Shown here: in pieces, positions 25,462 to 34,964 of the stretch | How the letters are laid out: the number at the start of each line of letters is the position of its first letter | How positions within the stretch are numbered: the stretch's first letter is position 1 | Source of the DNA: Bergeyella zoohelcum ATCC 43767 | Lineage (GTDB): Bacteria > Bacteroidota > Bacteroidia > Flavobacteriales > Weeksellaceae | Direction of reading: 5' to 3' | NCBI RefSeq assembly: GCF_000301075.1 | Contig: NZ_JH932293.1 | Location: forward strand, 1,331,082-1,395,081 | DNA length: 64,000 nucleotides | Position numbers and translations under genes: made by a program | The notes under the pieces: generated by a model | The model's input: only the letters and a program-made list of their open reading frames with translations | Databases searched by the model: none | What the model was told of the DNA's origin: nothing

Positions 25462-28400
25462 ATGAAACGACAAGATATAAAAACCATTTTAGTAATCGGT
25501 TCCGGGCCTATTATCATTGGTCAAGCAGCCGAGTTCGATTATTCGGGAACGCAGGCGTGCCTCTCTTTGAAAGAAGAAGGTTACCGTGTGATTCTCATCA
25601 ATTCCAATCCTGCCACTATTATGACCGATGTGGAAATTGCCGATAAAGTCTATATCGAACCGATTTCCTTGGAGTTCGTGAGCCATATCATTAGAAAAGA
25701 AAGACCGGATGCTCTATTGCCAACTTTGGGCGGACAAACAGGACTGAATATGGCAGTGGAGCTCGAGAAATCAGGCATCTTGGAAGAGTGTAAAGTAGAG
25801 GTGTTAGGAACCAAACTTTCCGCTATTAATCGTGCTGAGGATAGAGATTTGTTCCGTGAATTGATGAACGAGCTTGGCGAGCCTGTACCAGAATCGGATA
25901 TTGTGAACACAGTGGAAGGTGCGTTGGAATTTGCCCAAAACATCGGTTATCCAGTGATTGTTCGTCCTGCTTTTACGATGGGCGGAACGGGTGGTGGTAT
26001 CGCTGCCAATGAGGAGGAACTCCGAGAAATTGCAGAACTCGGTCTTAAGCATAGTCCCGTTACCCAGTGTTTGATAGAAAAATCCATCGCTGGATACAAG
26101 GAAATAGAATACGAAGTGATGCGTGATGCTAATGATAATGCCATCGTGGTTTGTAATATGGAAAATATAGACCCTGTGGGGGTTCACACAGGAGACTCTA
26201 TTGTGGTGGCACCTTCGCAAACGCTTTCCGATAGAGAATACCAAATGCTGAGAAATGCCTCTCTAAAAATCATTAGAGCTTTAGGTATTGAGGGGGGATG
26301 TAATGTACAATTGGCACTAGACCCGCATTCTTTTAATTATTATGTAATTGAGGTAAATCCAAGGGTTTCCCGCTCATCGGCATTAGCGAGTAAAGCTACG
26401 GGCTATCCGATTGCGAAGATTGCAGCGAAGATTGCCGTTGGACTTACTTTGGACGAGATTATGAACCCCGTAACGGGCAAGACTTACGCTTGTTTCGAAC
26501 CTGCTTTAGACTATGTGGTTACCAAATTCCCTCGCTTCCCGTTTGATAAATTTGAAACTGCTGACCGCCGACTTTCCACGCAGATGAAAGCCACAGGAGA
26601 GGTGATGGCGATTGGTAGAAACTTTGAAGAGTCTTTACAAAAGGCGATTCGTTCTTTGGAAACAGGCATTCGCCATATCGGTTTGAAGACCAAAGATGCC
26701 GAGGCACTGACTGCAGAGGATATTGAGCGAAGAATTAAGGTGTGCGATGACGAGCGTTTGTTCATCATTGGCGATGCCCTTAGAAGAGGTTATGATTGGG
26801 AGCAAATCGTAGAATGGAGCAAAATAGATAAGTTTTTCATTTGGAAAATTAAGAAACTGATTGATTTTGAAAAAACTTTGTCCAACTTATCAAACCTTTC
26901 AAATGCTGAACAAATTGATATAGTGAGAGAAGCCAAAAAATTAGGCTTTGCTGATGTCAATATCGCTCATCTTTGGGGTGTTACCCAGCGTGAGGTATTT
27001 AATTTCAGAAAAGAAAACGGCATTATGCCAGTGTATAAAATGGTAGATACCTGTGCAGCGGAATTTGAGAGCGAGACGCCTTATTTCTATGGAACTTACG
27101 AGGAGGAAAACGAAAGCATCGTAACGGAAAAAGAGAAGGTCATCGTGCTGGGTTCTGGACCTATCCGAATTGGGCAAGGCGTGGAATTCGATTATGCTAC
27201 CGTGCATTCCGTTTGGGCAATTAAGGAAATGGGCTACGAGGCGATTATCATCAATAATAATCCTGAAACCGTTTCTACAGATTTTTCCATTTCAGATAAA
27301 CTCTATTTTGAACCACTTACCGAGGAAGATGTGATGAATATCATTGAGCTGGAGAAACCTAAAGGAGTAGTGGTGCAGTTCGGGGGACAAACTGCCATTA
27401 ACCTTGCTGATAAATTGGCAGCACACGGCGTACAGATTTTGGGAACTTCTTTGGAAGATTTGGACAGAGCCGAAAACCGCGACAAGTTCGAAAAGGCACT
27501 CCAAGAGCTAGGTATTCCTCAGCCAAAAGGAAAAACTTCCACTTCTAAGGAAGAAGCGATAAAAATTGCCAATGAAATCGGGTATCCTGTGCTGGTGCGT
27601 CCGTCTTATGTCTTGGGTGGCCGTGCGATGGAGATAGTGTATAACGAAAAAGAACTCGCCCACTATATGGAGCACGCCGTAGAGGCAAGTCCTGAACATC
27701 CTGTCCTTATCGACCGCTATATGCTGGGGAAAGAGGTGGAAATTGATGCCATTTGCGATGGCGAAACGGTGATTATCCCAGGGATTATGGAGCATATAGA
27801 GCGTGCAGGGGTGCATTCTGGAGACTCTATCGCGGTATATCCGCCTCAAAATATCAGTGAGAAAGAGGTACAAACTTTGGTAGATTATACCCAAAGATTA
27901 GCAAAGGGACTGAATGTCATCGGTTTGATGAATATCCAATATGTCTTATTTGAAGGCAATGTCTATGTGATTGAGGTAAATCCTCGTTCGTCTAGAACTG
28001 TTCCTTTCTTATCAAAAATCACGAATGTTCCGATGGCGAACCTCGCTACTAAAGCGATTTTAGGCAAAAAACTAAAAGACCTCGGTTATGAAAATGGTTT
28101 GGTTCCGAACAAGAAAGGAGTATTTGTAAAAGTGCCAGTATTTTCCTTCTCCAAACTCACCAAGGTAGATATTTCCCTCGGCCCTGAAATGAAATCCACA
28201 GGGGAAGTAATGGGGAAAGACACCACTTTGGAAAAGGCGTTGTACAAGGGTCTCATCGCTGCTGGAATGAAAGTACCTACTCACGGAGCCATCCTCTTTA
28301 CGGTTGCTGATAAACACAAGGACGAAGCCACCGCTTTAGCAAAACGATTCCACGAAATAGGTTTTAGAATTTGGGCAACCGAAGGTACCGCGAAACATTT

Positions 28401-28653
28401 CGAAGCGAATGGTGTACCGTGTAAAATCGGATACAAAATAGGGGAGGAAATCAACCTGATAGACCTTATCCAAAAAGGCAAAGTGCAGTATGTGGTGAAT
28501 ACCACTACCAAGGGAAAACAAGCGGAACGCGACGGCTTCCAAATCCGCCGTATGTCCGTAGAAAATGGCGTACCTTGTCTCACCGCTATGGATACCGTAG
28601 AAGCCGTACTGAAAGTCATCGAAAGTATGAGCTTTAAAATGGAGGTGATGTAA
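25462..28653 (+). CDS. carB: Carbamoyl-phosphate synthase large subunit
   Basis: A 1063-residue protein that makes carbamoyl phosphate for pyrimidines and arginine, using ammonia from CarA. Two ATP-grasp halves are evident: the first starts [20 protein letters not shown], the second [18 protein letters not shown] near residue 560; each has its VNPR metal motif ([15 protein letters not shown] and [15 protein letters not shown]). The C-terminal ~140 residues are the MGS-like allosteric domain. carA is not in the window. The gene is visibly richer in G+C than its neighbours, which may only reflect codon bias of a highly conserved gene. Confidence 0.97.
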   Translation: MKRQDIKTILVIGSGPIIIGQAAEFDYSGTQACLSLKEEGYRVILINSNPATIMTDVEIADKVYIEPISLEFVSHIIRKERPDALLPTLGGQTGLNMAVELEKSGILEECKVEVLGTKLSAINRAEDRDLFRELMNELGEPVPESDIVNTVEGALEFAQNIGYPVIVRPAFTMGGTGGGIAANEEELREIAELGLKHSPVTQCLIEKSIAGYKEIEYEVMRDANDNAIVVCNMENIDPVGVHTGDSIVVAPSQTLSDREYQMLRNASLKIIRALGIEGGCNVQLALDPHSFNYYVIEVNPRVSRSSALASKATGYPIAKIAAKIAVGLTLDEIMNPVTGKTYACFEPALDYVVTKFPRFPFDKFETADRRLSTQMKATGEVMAIGRNFEESLQKAIRSLETGIRHIGLKTKDAEALTAEDIERRIKVCDDERLFIIGDALRRGYDWEQIVEWSKIDKFFIWKIKKLIDFEKTLSNLSNLSNAEQIDIVREAKKLGFADVNIAHLWGVTQREVFNFRKENGIMPVYKMVDTCAAEFESETPYFYGTYEEENESIVTEKEKVIVLGSGPIRIGQGVEFDYATVHSVWAIKEMGYEAIIINNNPETVSTDFSISDKLYFEPLTEEDVMNIIELEKPKGVVVQFGGQTAINLADKLAAHGVQILGTSLEDLDRAENRDKFEKALQELGIPQPKGKTSTSKEEAIKIANEIGYPVLVRPSYVLGGRAMEIVYNEKELAHYMEHAVEASPEHPVLIDRYMLGKEVEIDAICDGETVIIPGIMEHIERAGVHSGDSIAVYPPQNISEKEVQTLVDYTQRLAKGLNVIGLMNIQYVLFEGNVYVIEVNPRSSRTVPFLSKITNVPMANLATKAILGKKLKDLGYENGLVPNKKGVFVKVPVFSFSKLTKVDISLGPEMKSTGEVMGKDTTLEKALYKGLIAAGMKVPTHGAILFTVADKHKDEATALAKRFHEIGFRIWATEGTAKHFEANGVPCKIGYKIGEEINLIDLIQKGKVQYVVNTTTKGKQAERDGFQIRRMSVENGVPCLTAMDTVEAVLKVIESMSFKMEVM

Positions 28654-28800
28654 AATTATATATGATTTAAAGATAGTAGGGGCGAATCATCATTCGTCCC
28701 TATTTTAAAAATAGTAGAGATGAATCATCATTCGTCCCTATTTTAAAATGGAGGTGATGTGATTTTTAGACAGAGGCGAATCATCATTCTTCCTTATGTT
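28633..28800. repeat. REP-like hairpin repeats and an echo of the carB 3' end
   Basis: Two 37-bp units (28674-28710 and 28712-28748) share GAATCATCATTCGTCCCTA and form a hairpin (GGGGCGAAT..ATTCGTCCC); a third, partial unit is at 28769-28796. Between them 28741-28760 repeats the last bases of carB (AAAATGGAGGTGATGT), so the array grew by duplication that included the gene end. Confidence 0.75.
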
Positions 28801-28863
28801 TTTTAATAGTAGCACAATGAAGAGAAAATGGGAAAGAGAAATAATTATGCACTCATAATGGAT

Positions 28864-29055
28864 AGAAAATATTCCTGCTGGAGTAATTATGATTTGTGAA
28901 AAAGCTCACCAGAAGTCTTGCGGATGAATTATGAGTAGTGAAATGAGAGAAAATATTTCGGGGGAGCAATTATGATTTGTGAAAAGGCTCACTAAAAGTC
29001 TTGGGAATGAATTATGAGTAGTGAAATGAGAGAAAATATTTCGGAGGAATCAATT
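28864..29055. repeat. 84-bp tandem repeat (2.3 copies)
   Basis: Units start AGAAAATATT at 28864, 28948 and 29031. Units 1 and 2 share AATTATGATTTGTGAAAA and GAATTATGAGTAGTGAAATGA over their whole length; unit 3 is cut short at about 29055. No coding capacity is evident. It lies just before the rpmI promoter. Confidence 0.8.
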
Positions 29056-29135
29056 CATTACAATGAAAAAGGCTTATGGCTTATAGAGGTCTATAAATGT
29101 TTAAATAATGCTCTTGAAAATTAAATAAATATCCG

Positions 29136-29143
29136 TATATTTG
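29136..29143 (+). promoter_or_regulatory. Promoter -7 box of rpmI-rplT
   Basis: TATATTTG, followed by GCACC; a strong TAnnTTTG match that gives a leader of about 40 nt before rpmI. Confidence 0.65.
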
Positions 29144-29185
29144 CACCTCAAATTATTGATAACAAGAAATAAAAAAAGCAGAACA

Positions 29186-29383
29186 ATGCCAAAATTAAAA
29201 ACGAAATCAGGTGCTAAGAAGCGTTTTGCTCTTACTGGAACAGGAAAGATCAAAAGAAAGAATGCTTATAAAAGCCACATTTTGACTAAGAAGGAAACCA
29301 AACAAAAGAGAAATCTTACACAGACTTCTTATGTTGCTTCTGTGGATGAGAAAAGTGTACTTAAGCAATTAGCAATCAAGTAG
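29186..29383 (+). CDS. rpmI: Ribosomal protein L35
   Basis: A 65-residue, very basic protein of the large ribosomal subunit. It begins [20 protein letters not shown], the L35 signature. I used the ATG at 29186; a TTG in the same frame at 29141 lies inside the promoter box and would add 15 residues not found in the family. rplT follows 117 bp later. infC, which usually precedes rpmI, is not here. Confidence 0.96.
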   Translation: MPKLKTKSGAKKRFALTGTGKIKRKNAYKSHILTKKETKQKRNLTQTSYVASVDEKSVLKQLAIK

Positions 29384-29500
29384 TTTTTATAAATCTTTTC
29401 GGTTTATAAGAATGAATCATTCAGAATTTTTAACCCTGAATATCAGCACAAAAGTTTGATGAAATAAGCAACGCTGTATTCAAAAAAACAATTTTAAATT

Positions 29501-29845
29501 ATGCCAAGATCAGTAAACGCGGTAGCTTCAAGAGCCCGCAGAAAAAAAATCATGAAACAGGCTAAAGGTTTTTTCGGTAGAAGAAAAAATGTTTGGACTG
29601 TAGCTAAAAATGCCGTGGAAAGAGCAATGCAATATGCTTACCGCGGTAGAAAAGAGAAGAAAAGAAATTTCCGTGCACTATGGATTGCCAGAATTAACGC
29701 AGGAGCTAGAGCAGAGGGGATGTCTTACTCTCAGTTTATGGGAGCTCTTAAAAAGAACAACATTGAGCTGAATAGAAAGGTTCTTGCAGACCTTGCAATG
29801 AATCATCCTGAGGCTTTTAAAGCTGTTGTGAATCAAGTAAAATAA
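29501..29845 (+). CDS. rplT: Ribosomal protein L20
   Basis: A 114-residue basic, helical protein that binds 23S rRNA early in large-subunit assembly. Motifs [40 protein letters not shown] and [11 protein letters not shown] are all L20 signatures. Length is typical (114-118). It is in an operon with rpmI and is followed by a terminator. Confidence 0.97.
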   Translation: MPRSVNAVASRARRKKIMKQAKGFFGRRKNVWTVAKNAVERAMQYAYRGRKEKKRNFRALWIARINAGARAEGMSYSQFMGALKKNNIELNRKVLADLAMNHPEAFKAVVNQVK

Positions 29846-29871
29846 TGTAGAATTTTTGTTATCAATAATAT

Positions 29872-29905
29872 AAAGCTCGGTTTTTTATAAATCGAGCTTT
29901 TTTAT
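29872..29905 (+). terminator. Terminator of rpmI-rplT
   Basis: Stem AAAGCTCG (29872-29879) with CGAGCTTT (29893-29900), 13-nt loop, then a T-run. Confidence 0.85.
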
Positions 29906-29954
29906 TGGGCAATGTGGTAAAAAATGGTACTTTTATAATTGATAAAAAATGCTT

Positions 29955-30114
29955 ATATTTCGCACATTGATTGGAAGAGGAAACAAGCTCTGCTGAGGAA
30001 TAAGCGAGAAAAAGCGAATAGCTTTTACGAAGGTTACGAACATAGTTCATTGTCAGCAATACAATCAATGTTCAAAACGATAGTTTTAGGGGTGAGTTTT
30101 TCTCACCCTTTTTT
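29955..30114 (+). ncRNA. Structured small RNA candidate (6S-like?)
   Basis: A promoter-like TTATATTTCGC (29953-29963) is followed by a sequence that folds into one long rod: a perfect 10-bp closing stem (29964-29973 with 30062-30071), an asymmetric bubble (17 nt against 3), a second stem TGCTGA/TCAGCA (29991-29996 with 30053-30058) and an apical hairpin AAAAGC-GAATA-GCTTTT (30010-30026). A GGGTGAG/CTCACCC terminator (30090-30108) ends it. No protein is convincing here. Rod plus large bubble resembles 6S RNA, and a 6S-Flavo family exists in this class, but I cannot verify membership. Confidence 0.6.
30090..30114 (+). terminator. Terminator of the small RNA
   Basis: Stem GGGTGAG-TTTTT-CTCACCC followed by TTTTTT. 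Confidence 0.88.
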
Positions 30115-30152
30115 ATTAAAACTATCGGATGAACCCTATGGCTAAAAAAACC

Positions 30153-31127
30153 TTATCCCCCTTGATTTTTAAAATATAAATACCATTTTATAAAGTTCTT
30201 TTTAGCCTCAAAACGAAGTCCTCTATGCAAGGTTAATTTCTCTTTCAAATGCGTAAAATAGGCTTCTAAACGATTGGTAGTATAAGGGATTTCACTATCT
30301 TTCAGATATGCAAACATATTGGGTAAGGCATTGATAATATGATAAGTAGCTAAGTGTAGATTTTTATGTTTAAACCACTGAAATCCAGATTCTTCATTCA
30401 TTGATTTTTCTTCTATAAAATATTGATTTTCAACATACCACTGGTAAAATCTATTTACCCAATCGTTAGCCTGTTCATTGGTTTTTAGATGCGTAATTTC
30501 TTTGGATAAACACAAAAGCTGTTGGCTAATAAAATGTTTTGGGCTACCACTTAAATAGTTCTTAATCTGTCGTTTAATATGCACTAAACATCTTTGGATA
30601 ATCACCTCTGGAAACACCTTTTTTACCGCTCCTAAAATAGATTTATGCCCATCGCAGGTTACACTGTAAACTGCCACATTCAGCTTCTTTAAGTTTTCCA
30701 AATCTTGCTTTATATCACGAAGTTTTTCCTTGTTGGTTTGGCGGTAAAGTTGCACATATCGAATGTCATAATCGTAGTAGAGTATCAGGCATAATCCATT
30801 GGAAAAGTAGGTGCCATCAATCAAGAGATGAACCTTTGTCTTGCTTTTGATGCTGAGGGTAGGAACTTGTGAAAGGTAATGTTTAAAGAGGTTTTGAAGG
30901 GTAGATTGGCTCATTGAGCTATCCCTCGAAAGGGTTTTATAGACTTGCCTTTCCATTATCCATTTTCTGAACCAAATGAATTGATTTTTTCTTTTTACAC
31001 CAATGTTTTTAATCGTAAAATTTGCCTGACAATCTCCACATTGAAAGCGTTGTTTTCCATTTCTTTTTCCTTTTTTGATGATGTGATTAGAATCACAAAC
31101 TGGACATTTTTTATTCGTTTTGGACAT
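30153..31127 (-). CDS. IS256-family (IS1249 group) transposase
   Basis: A 324-residue transposase. The N-terminus is a zinc ribbon (CPVCDSNHIIKKGKRNGKQR..CGDC), typical of the IS1249 group. The mutator/MULE-type core follows: LLIDGTYFSNGLCLILYYD holds the first aspartate, VYSVTCDGHKSILGAVKKVF the second, with IIQRCLVHIKRQIKNYL as the C/H signature after it, and the glutamate is in TTNRLEAYFTHLKEK. No stop or frame change is seen, so it may be active. Confidence 0.85.
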   Translation of the reverse strand: MSKTNKKCPVCDSNHIIKKGKRNGKQRFQCGDCQANFTIKNIGVKRKNQFIWFRKWIMERQVYKTLSRDSSMSQSTLQNLFKHYLSQVPTLSIKSKTKVHLLIDGTYFSNGLCLILYYDYDIRYVQLYRQTNKEKLRDIKQDLENLKKLNVAVYSVTCDGHKSILGAVKKVFPEVIIQRCLVHIKRQIKNYLSGSPKHFISQQLLCLSKEITHLKTNEQANDWVNRFYQWYVENQYFIEEKSMNEESGFQWFKHKNLHLATYHIINALPNMFAYLKDSEIPYTTNRLEAYFTHLKEKLTLHRGLRFEAKKNFIKWYLYFKNQGG

Positions 31128-31130
31128 AAA

Positions 31131-31170
31131 ATAAGAGTTATAATGAAACCACTTTCATTATAACTCTTAT
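31131..31170. promoter_or_regulatory. 18-bp perfect hairpin upstream of the transposase start
   Basis: Stem of 18 bp with a CCAC loop, inside the element and immediately 5' of the transposase ATG. It would fold in any transcript entering from outside, and may shield the transposase from read-through, as in several IS elements. Confidence 0.55.
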
Positions 31171-31254
31171 AAGTCTATAAAAGACAATGCTTTACAAGGT
31201 TTTTAAGCACCATTTTTTGTTATATTGTCTTTTATTGTTATTCATTGATAAAAA

Positions 31255-31285
31255 ACATGCTATCATCAGAATGATGATAGCATGT
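31255..31285 (-). terminator. Terminator of the outer-membrane protein gene
   Basis: Perfect 13-bp stem (31255-31267 with 31273-31285), loop AGAAT, followed by T-run on the reverse strand. Confidence 0.88.
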
Positions 31286-31316
31286 GCGTATTATGAAAAA
31301 AGTATTAAATAGTGTT

Positions 31317-31982
31317 TTAATCCAATATATAGCTAATCCCTACTCCTACCACGATTTCTCTTTTCTTGGTTCCAATGGCTTTGTCCGTACCGAATTCTTT
31401 TAATAGATTAGGGTAGGTATTAGTAAGACCATAATCTAACTGTCCGGTAATTTCAAATTTTCTTTTATAGCTGTATCCTATTCCTGCACCTATAGCCACA
31501 CCGAAAGTATTTGCCTTGCCATTAACACCTGCATATTCAGGAAGCTGCTCTGGGACATAGTAAGGTCTGCTCGGATTTTTTACATTTTGTCCGATGAGGA
31601 AGTTAAATCTAGGTCCGATAAGCCCAAAAAACTCAGATTGAGCTTCAGAAAAATATGCTTTAAAGAATAGCGGTACAGAGATATAGGAATTTCCGTACAC
31701 AGCACTATATCTATCTCCTGATTTACCTTTTTCTTTTCCAGTTTCTCCTGCACCATAATAGAGTACTTCAGGCTGTAGGTAAAACTGCTCCTCTTTCCCT
31801 ATGGGAATGAGTGCCAAAGCACCACCTTGGAGGGTTAATCTAGGTCCTGACGGATTATGAGCATTAGAAACTCTAGAGTAGTTTAGTCCTCCTTTAAGGC
31901 CGAACCTTGTTTCCTTCCATTTTATTTGTGAAAAAAGTGAACTGCACAGGGCAGTTGCACTTAGTATTAATAATTTTTTCAT
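31317..31982 (-). CDS. Outer-membrane beta-barrel protein (PorT-like)
   Basis: A 221-residue protein with a signal peptide (MKKLLILSATALCSSLFSQ) and a mature part of alternating hydrophobic residues typical of an eight-stranded barrel: RFGLKGGLNYSRVS at the start, FYLQPEVLYYG, FFGLIGPRFNFLIG, FGVAIGAGIGYSYKRKFEI, and the C-terminal VVGVGISYILD. This is the PorT/outer-membrane beta-barrel family abundant in Bacteroidota; the substrate or partner is unknown. It lies 14 bp after sucD on the same strand and may share its transcript. Confidence 0.8.
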   Translation of the reverse strand: MKKLLILSATALCSSLFSQIKWKETRFGLKGGLNYSRVSNAHNPSGPRLTLQGGALALIPIGKEEQFYLQPEVLYYGAGETGKEKGKSGDRYSAVYGNSYISVPLFFKAYFSEAQSEFFGLIGPRFNFLIGQNVKNPSRPYYVPEQLPEYAGVNGKANTFGVAIGAGIGYSYKRKFEITGQLDYGLTNTYPNLLKEFGTDKAIGTKKREIVVGVGISYILD

Positions 31983-31996
31983 TATAGGAGTAAATT

Positions 31997-32869
31997 TTAG
32001 CCTAAAACTTTAGCTACTGTAGCTCCAATGTCTGCTGGAGAATCTACCACATGGATACCATTTTCTCTCATAATGGCCATTTTAGCTTGAGCCGTATCTT
32101 CTGCACCTCCTACGATCGCTCCTGCGTGTCCCATTGTTCTACCTTTAGGGGCAGTTTGTCCAGCGATGAACCCGATAACTGGTTTTTTAGAACCGCTTTC
32201 TTTGTACCATCTTGCTGCTTCTGCTTCCAATGAACCACCGATTTCTCCAATCATTACTACCGCTTCTGTTTCATCATCATTGATGAAAAGCTCAAGAGCT
32301 TCTTTAGTAGTAGTACCGATGATAGGGTCTCCACCGATTCCAATAGCTGTAGAAACACCATAACCAGCTCTTACCACTTGGTCAGCAGCTTCATAAGTCA
32401 AAGTACCTGATTTAGAAACGATACCGATTTTTCCTTTTTTGAAAACGAAACCTGGCATAATTCCTATTTTTGCTTCTTCAGAAGTGATTACTCCTGGGCA
32501 GTTTGGCCCGATTAATCTACAGTCTTTATCTTTAATAAATTCTTTTACTTTTACCATGTCTGCTACAGGGATGCCTTCTGTAATACAAACGATTACTTTG
32601 ATTCCTGCTTCTGCAGCTTCCATCACTGCATCTGCTGCGAATGCTGGTGGTACAAAAATGATAGAAACATCAGCTCCTGCTTGTTTTACAGCATCTGCTA
32701 CGGTATTAAATACGGGCTTTCCTAAGTGCTCAGTTCCTCCTTTACCTGGAGTTACCCCTCCTACTACATTGGTACCATAATCAATCATTTGTCCTGCGTG
32801 GAAAGTTCCTTCGTTTCCTGTAAATCCTTGAACGATAACTTTTGAATCTTTGTTTACTAAAACTGACAT
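31997..32869 (-). CDS. sucD: Succinate-CoA ligase, alpha subunit
   Basis: A 290-residue subunit that carries the phosphohistidine in the TCA-cycle step succinyl-CoA to succinate with NTP formation. The CoA-binding [17 protein letters not shown] is at the N-terminus, GPNCPGVI near residue 122, and the catalytic histidine is in [13 protein letters not shown] (about 245). sucC is not adjacent, which is usual in this group of bacteria. A TAAATTTG box lies 36 bases upstream. Confidence 0.95.
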   Translation of the reverse strand: MSVLVNKDSKVIVQGFTGNEGTFHAGQMIDYGTNVVGGVTPGKGGTEHLGKPVFNTVADAVKQAGADVSIIFVPPAFAADAVMEAAEAGIKVIVCITEGIPVADMVKVKEFIKDKDCRLIGPNCPGVITSEEAKIGIMPGFVFKKGKIGIVSKSGTLTYEAADQVVRAGYGVSTAIGIGGDPIIGTTTKEALELFINDDETEAVVMIGEIGGSLEAEAARWYKESGSKKPVIGFIAGQTAPKGRTMGHAGAIVGGAEDTAQAKMAIMRENGIHVVDSPADIGATVAKVLG

Positions 32870-32904
32870 TGTATATAATTTATTTTTTGTAAAAATTTAT
32901 CCCA

Positions 32905-32912
32905 CAAATTTA
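32905..32912 (-). promoter_or_regulatory. Promoter -7 box of sucD
   Basis: Reads TAAATTTG on the reverse strand followed by TGGG, 36 bases before the sucD start. Confidence 0.55.
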
Positions 32913-32990
32913 GGCATAAATTTTTATTTGAATGATATTTTATCTTAGAAAATATAGTATTTCTTTATTTTTTGTGTGATAGAAGTAGGG

Positions 32991-33890
32991 CTAAAGATTT
33001 CTTAGTTTTACTTCCTTTTTAAGGTAAGTTTTAAAATCTTCTGCAATTGGTCCCATATATACGCCTTTTTTGAGGCTTCTATTTACTCCTGTTTTGGCAT
33101 AGAGTACGGTCCCTTTTTCTATGTTAATCCCTGAAGCAATGCCTACTTGTCCCCAAATACTCACTTCATCTCCGATGGTACAGCATCCTGCAATGCCTAC
33201 TTGTGATGCGATGAGACATTTTTTTCCGATGATGGTATCGTGCCCTATTTGGATTTGGTTGTCTAAAACAGAGCCTTCACCGATGCGAGTAACATCAGTA
33301 ACACCTCGGTCTATGGTACATCCGTTTCCTATTTCTACATGGTCTTCTATCACCACTGTACCTACAGAAATGAGTCGGTCAAAGTGGCCATTAAGTTTTC
33401 TATAGTAAAAGGCATCTCCTCCTAATACGGTATTACTTTGGATGATGACATTATCCCCAATAATGGTGCGGTCTCCTATGACTACATTGGGGAAGATATG
33501 ACAGTTTTTGCCAATTTTCACTCCATTCCCTATGACGGCTGAAGGATGGATGAATGTGTCGCTACCTATTTCAGTGTCTTTTTCTTCTGTTTTAAAATTA
33601 GAAATAGCAGCAAAGTAAGTATTGATTTTATTAAAATCTCTAAAAGGGTCTTCTGAAATGAGAAGTGCTTTTCCCTGTGGGCAATCTACTTCTTTATCAA
33701 TGAGGATGATGGTGGCATCAGAGTAGAGTGCCTTGTCATAATATTTAGGATGATTTACAAAAACGATGTCTCCGCTTTTTACTCGATGAATTTCGTTGGT
33801 TCCAAGGACTGGAAAATTTTCATCACCAATGAATTTGGCACCAATGATTTCGGCTATAGTTTTTAAGGAGATAGGTTCTGGGAATGTCAT
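32991..33890 (-). CDS. LpxD-like acyltransferase
   Basis: A 299-residue protein: an N-terminal LpxD-type uridine-binding domain (about 1-100) and then a left-handed beta-helix of hexapeptide repeats ([IV]G..[CTV].I pattern, about 105-260), ending in a helical tail. It resembles UDP-3-O-acylglucosamine N-acyltransferase but is ~40 residues shorter than E. coli LpxD; Bacteroidota often have such a second LpxD-like protein besides the one in the lpx cluster. The histidine of [10 protein letters not shown] could be the catalytic one. Role in lipid A is likely but not proven. It is 32 bp from tsaD's stop on the same strand. Confidence 0.78.
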   Translation of the reverse strand: MTFPEPISLKTIAEIIGAKFIGDENFPVLGTNEIHRVKSGDIVFVNHPKYYDKALYSDATIILIDKEVDCPQGKALLISEDPFRDFNKINTYFAAISNFKTEEKDTEIGSDTFIHPSAVIGNGVKIGKNCHIFPNVVIGDRTIIGDNVIIQSNTVLGGDAFYYRKLNGHFDRLISVGTVVIEDHVEIGNGCTIDRGVTDVTRIGEGSVLDNQIQIGHDTIIGKKCLIASQVGIAGCCTIGDEVSIWGQVGIASGINIEKGTVLYAKTGVNRSLKKGVYMGPIAEDFKTYLKKEVKLRNL

Positions 33891-33922
33891 AATGTTTTTA
33901 TAGATGATAGTTGGAAAAAAAA

Positions 33923-34960
33923 TTATTTAGATTCAGTAGAAGGATTTATTTCATACCTTGCCATGGCACTGGTTTCCATATTACAGAAATCTTTTTTATC
34001 GTATTTTAATTGTCCTACGAGGGCAATCATAGCGGCATTATCTGTAGTATATTCAAATTTTGGGATGAATACATTTTTATGGTATTGATGACCATAGTCT
34101 TGGATGGCTTTTCGGAGTGCTGAATTGGCAGAAACGCCCCCCGCAATGGCTATATCTTTTATCTGGTATTCTTCTGCTGCCTTTTTCAGTTTGTCCATGA
34201 GTATTTCTATGATGGTTTTCTGTACTGAAGCACAGAGATTATTCAGATTTTCTTGGACGAAGTTTTCATTTTTTGCTATTTCTTTTTTGATGAAATACAG
34301 CACGGAGGTTTTCAGCCCACTAAAGGAATAATCAAAGTGGGCTACTTTAGGTTTGCTGAATTTGAATTCGTTTGCATCGCCCTTTTGTGCCAATTGGTCT
34401 ATGATGGGACCTGCTGGATAATCTAAGCCCAATACTTTTCCTATTTTATCAAAGGCTTCCCCTGCGGCATCGTCTATGGTTTTTCCGATGATTTCTAAAT
34501 CAAAATAGTCTTTGACCAAGACCAGCATGGTATGGCCACCACTCACGGTAAGGCAGAGGAAAGGGAAAGTAGGTGGAGTAGGATTGGCATCGTCTATAAA
34601 GTGTGCTAAGATATGTGCATGAAGATGGTTTACCTCGATTAAAGGAATATCAAGGCTTTGAGCAAAAGACTTAGCAAAGGAAGTACCCACCAAAAGTGAG
34701 CCTAATAATCCAGGACCACGCGTAAAAGCTACGGCATCTATTTCTTTATTTTGTATCTTTGCTTGGGAAATGGCTTCGCTCACTACAGGAATTAGATTTT
34801 GCTGATGTGCTCGGGAGGCTAGTTCTGGGACTACCCCCCCATAAGCAATATGTACGGACTGTCCCGCTGAAACATTGGATAATATAGTGTTTCCTTGGAT
34901 GATGGCCGCTGCGGTATCATCACAAGAGGATTCTATTGCTAAAATTATTGGCTCTTTCAT
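33923..34960 (-). CDS. tsaD: tRNA N6-threonylcarbamoyltransferase, TsaD
   Basis: A 345-residue ASKHA-fold protein that transfers the threonylcarbamoyl group onto A37 of tRNAs reading ANN codons, with TsaB and TsaE. It starts [16 protein letters not shown]; the metal histidines are in [12 protein letters not shown] (HxxxH, about 111-115), the nucleotide loops in VSGGHTMLV and [10 protein letters not shown], and the metal aspartate near [10 protein letters not shown]. Full length. Its start codon is only 4 bp from that of the divergent TamB-like gene. Confidence 0.96.
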   Translation of the reverse strand: MKEPIILAIESSCDDTAAAIIQGNTILSNVSAGQSVHIAYGGVVPELASRAHQQNLIPVVSEAISQAKIQNKEIDAVAFTRGPGLLGSLLVGTSFAKSFAQSLDIPLIEVNHLHAHILAHFIDDANPTPPTFPFLCLTVSGGHTMLVLVKDYFDLEIIGKTIDDAAGEAFDKIGKVLGLDYPAGPIIDQLAQKGDANEFKFSKPKVAHFDYSFSGLKTSVLYFIKKEIAKNENFVQENLNNLCASVQKTIIEILMDKLKKAAEEYQIKDIAIAGGVSANSALRKAIQDYGHQYHKNVFIPKFEYTTDNAAMIALVGQLKYDKKDFCNMETSAMARYEINPSTESK

Positions 34961-34964
34961 TACA

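Larger units (their letters stand above)
30139..31212 (-). mobile_element. IS256/IS1249-type insertion sequence
   Basis: About 1.07 kb around one transposase gene. The ends are imperfect inverted repeats: GGCTAAAAAAACCTTAT at the left (from about 30140) and, read inverted at the right, GGTGCTTAAAAACCTTGT (to about 31212). No target duplication is obvious. It inserted close behind the small RNA terminator. Confidence 0.7.

Noticed and set aside
25462-28653. carB as a recent foreign acquisition because of higher G+C
   Set aside because: Large conserved enzymes often show such bias; no mobile elements flank it closely and the protein is an ordinary CarB.
29141-29185. N-terminal extension of L35
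   Set aside because: The extra TTG start is inside the promoter box and L35 proteins start at MPKLKT.
29939-30145. 68-codon frame over the small RNA
   Set aside because: It coincides with a well-paired RNA structure and runs through the terminator stem; no protein features.
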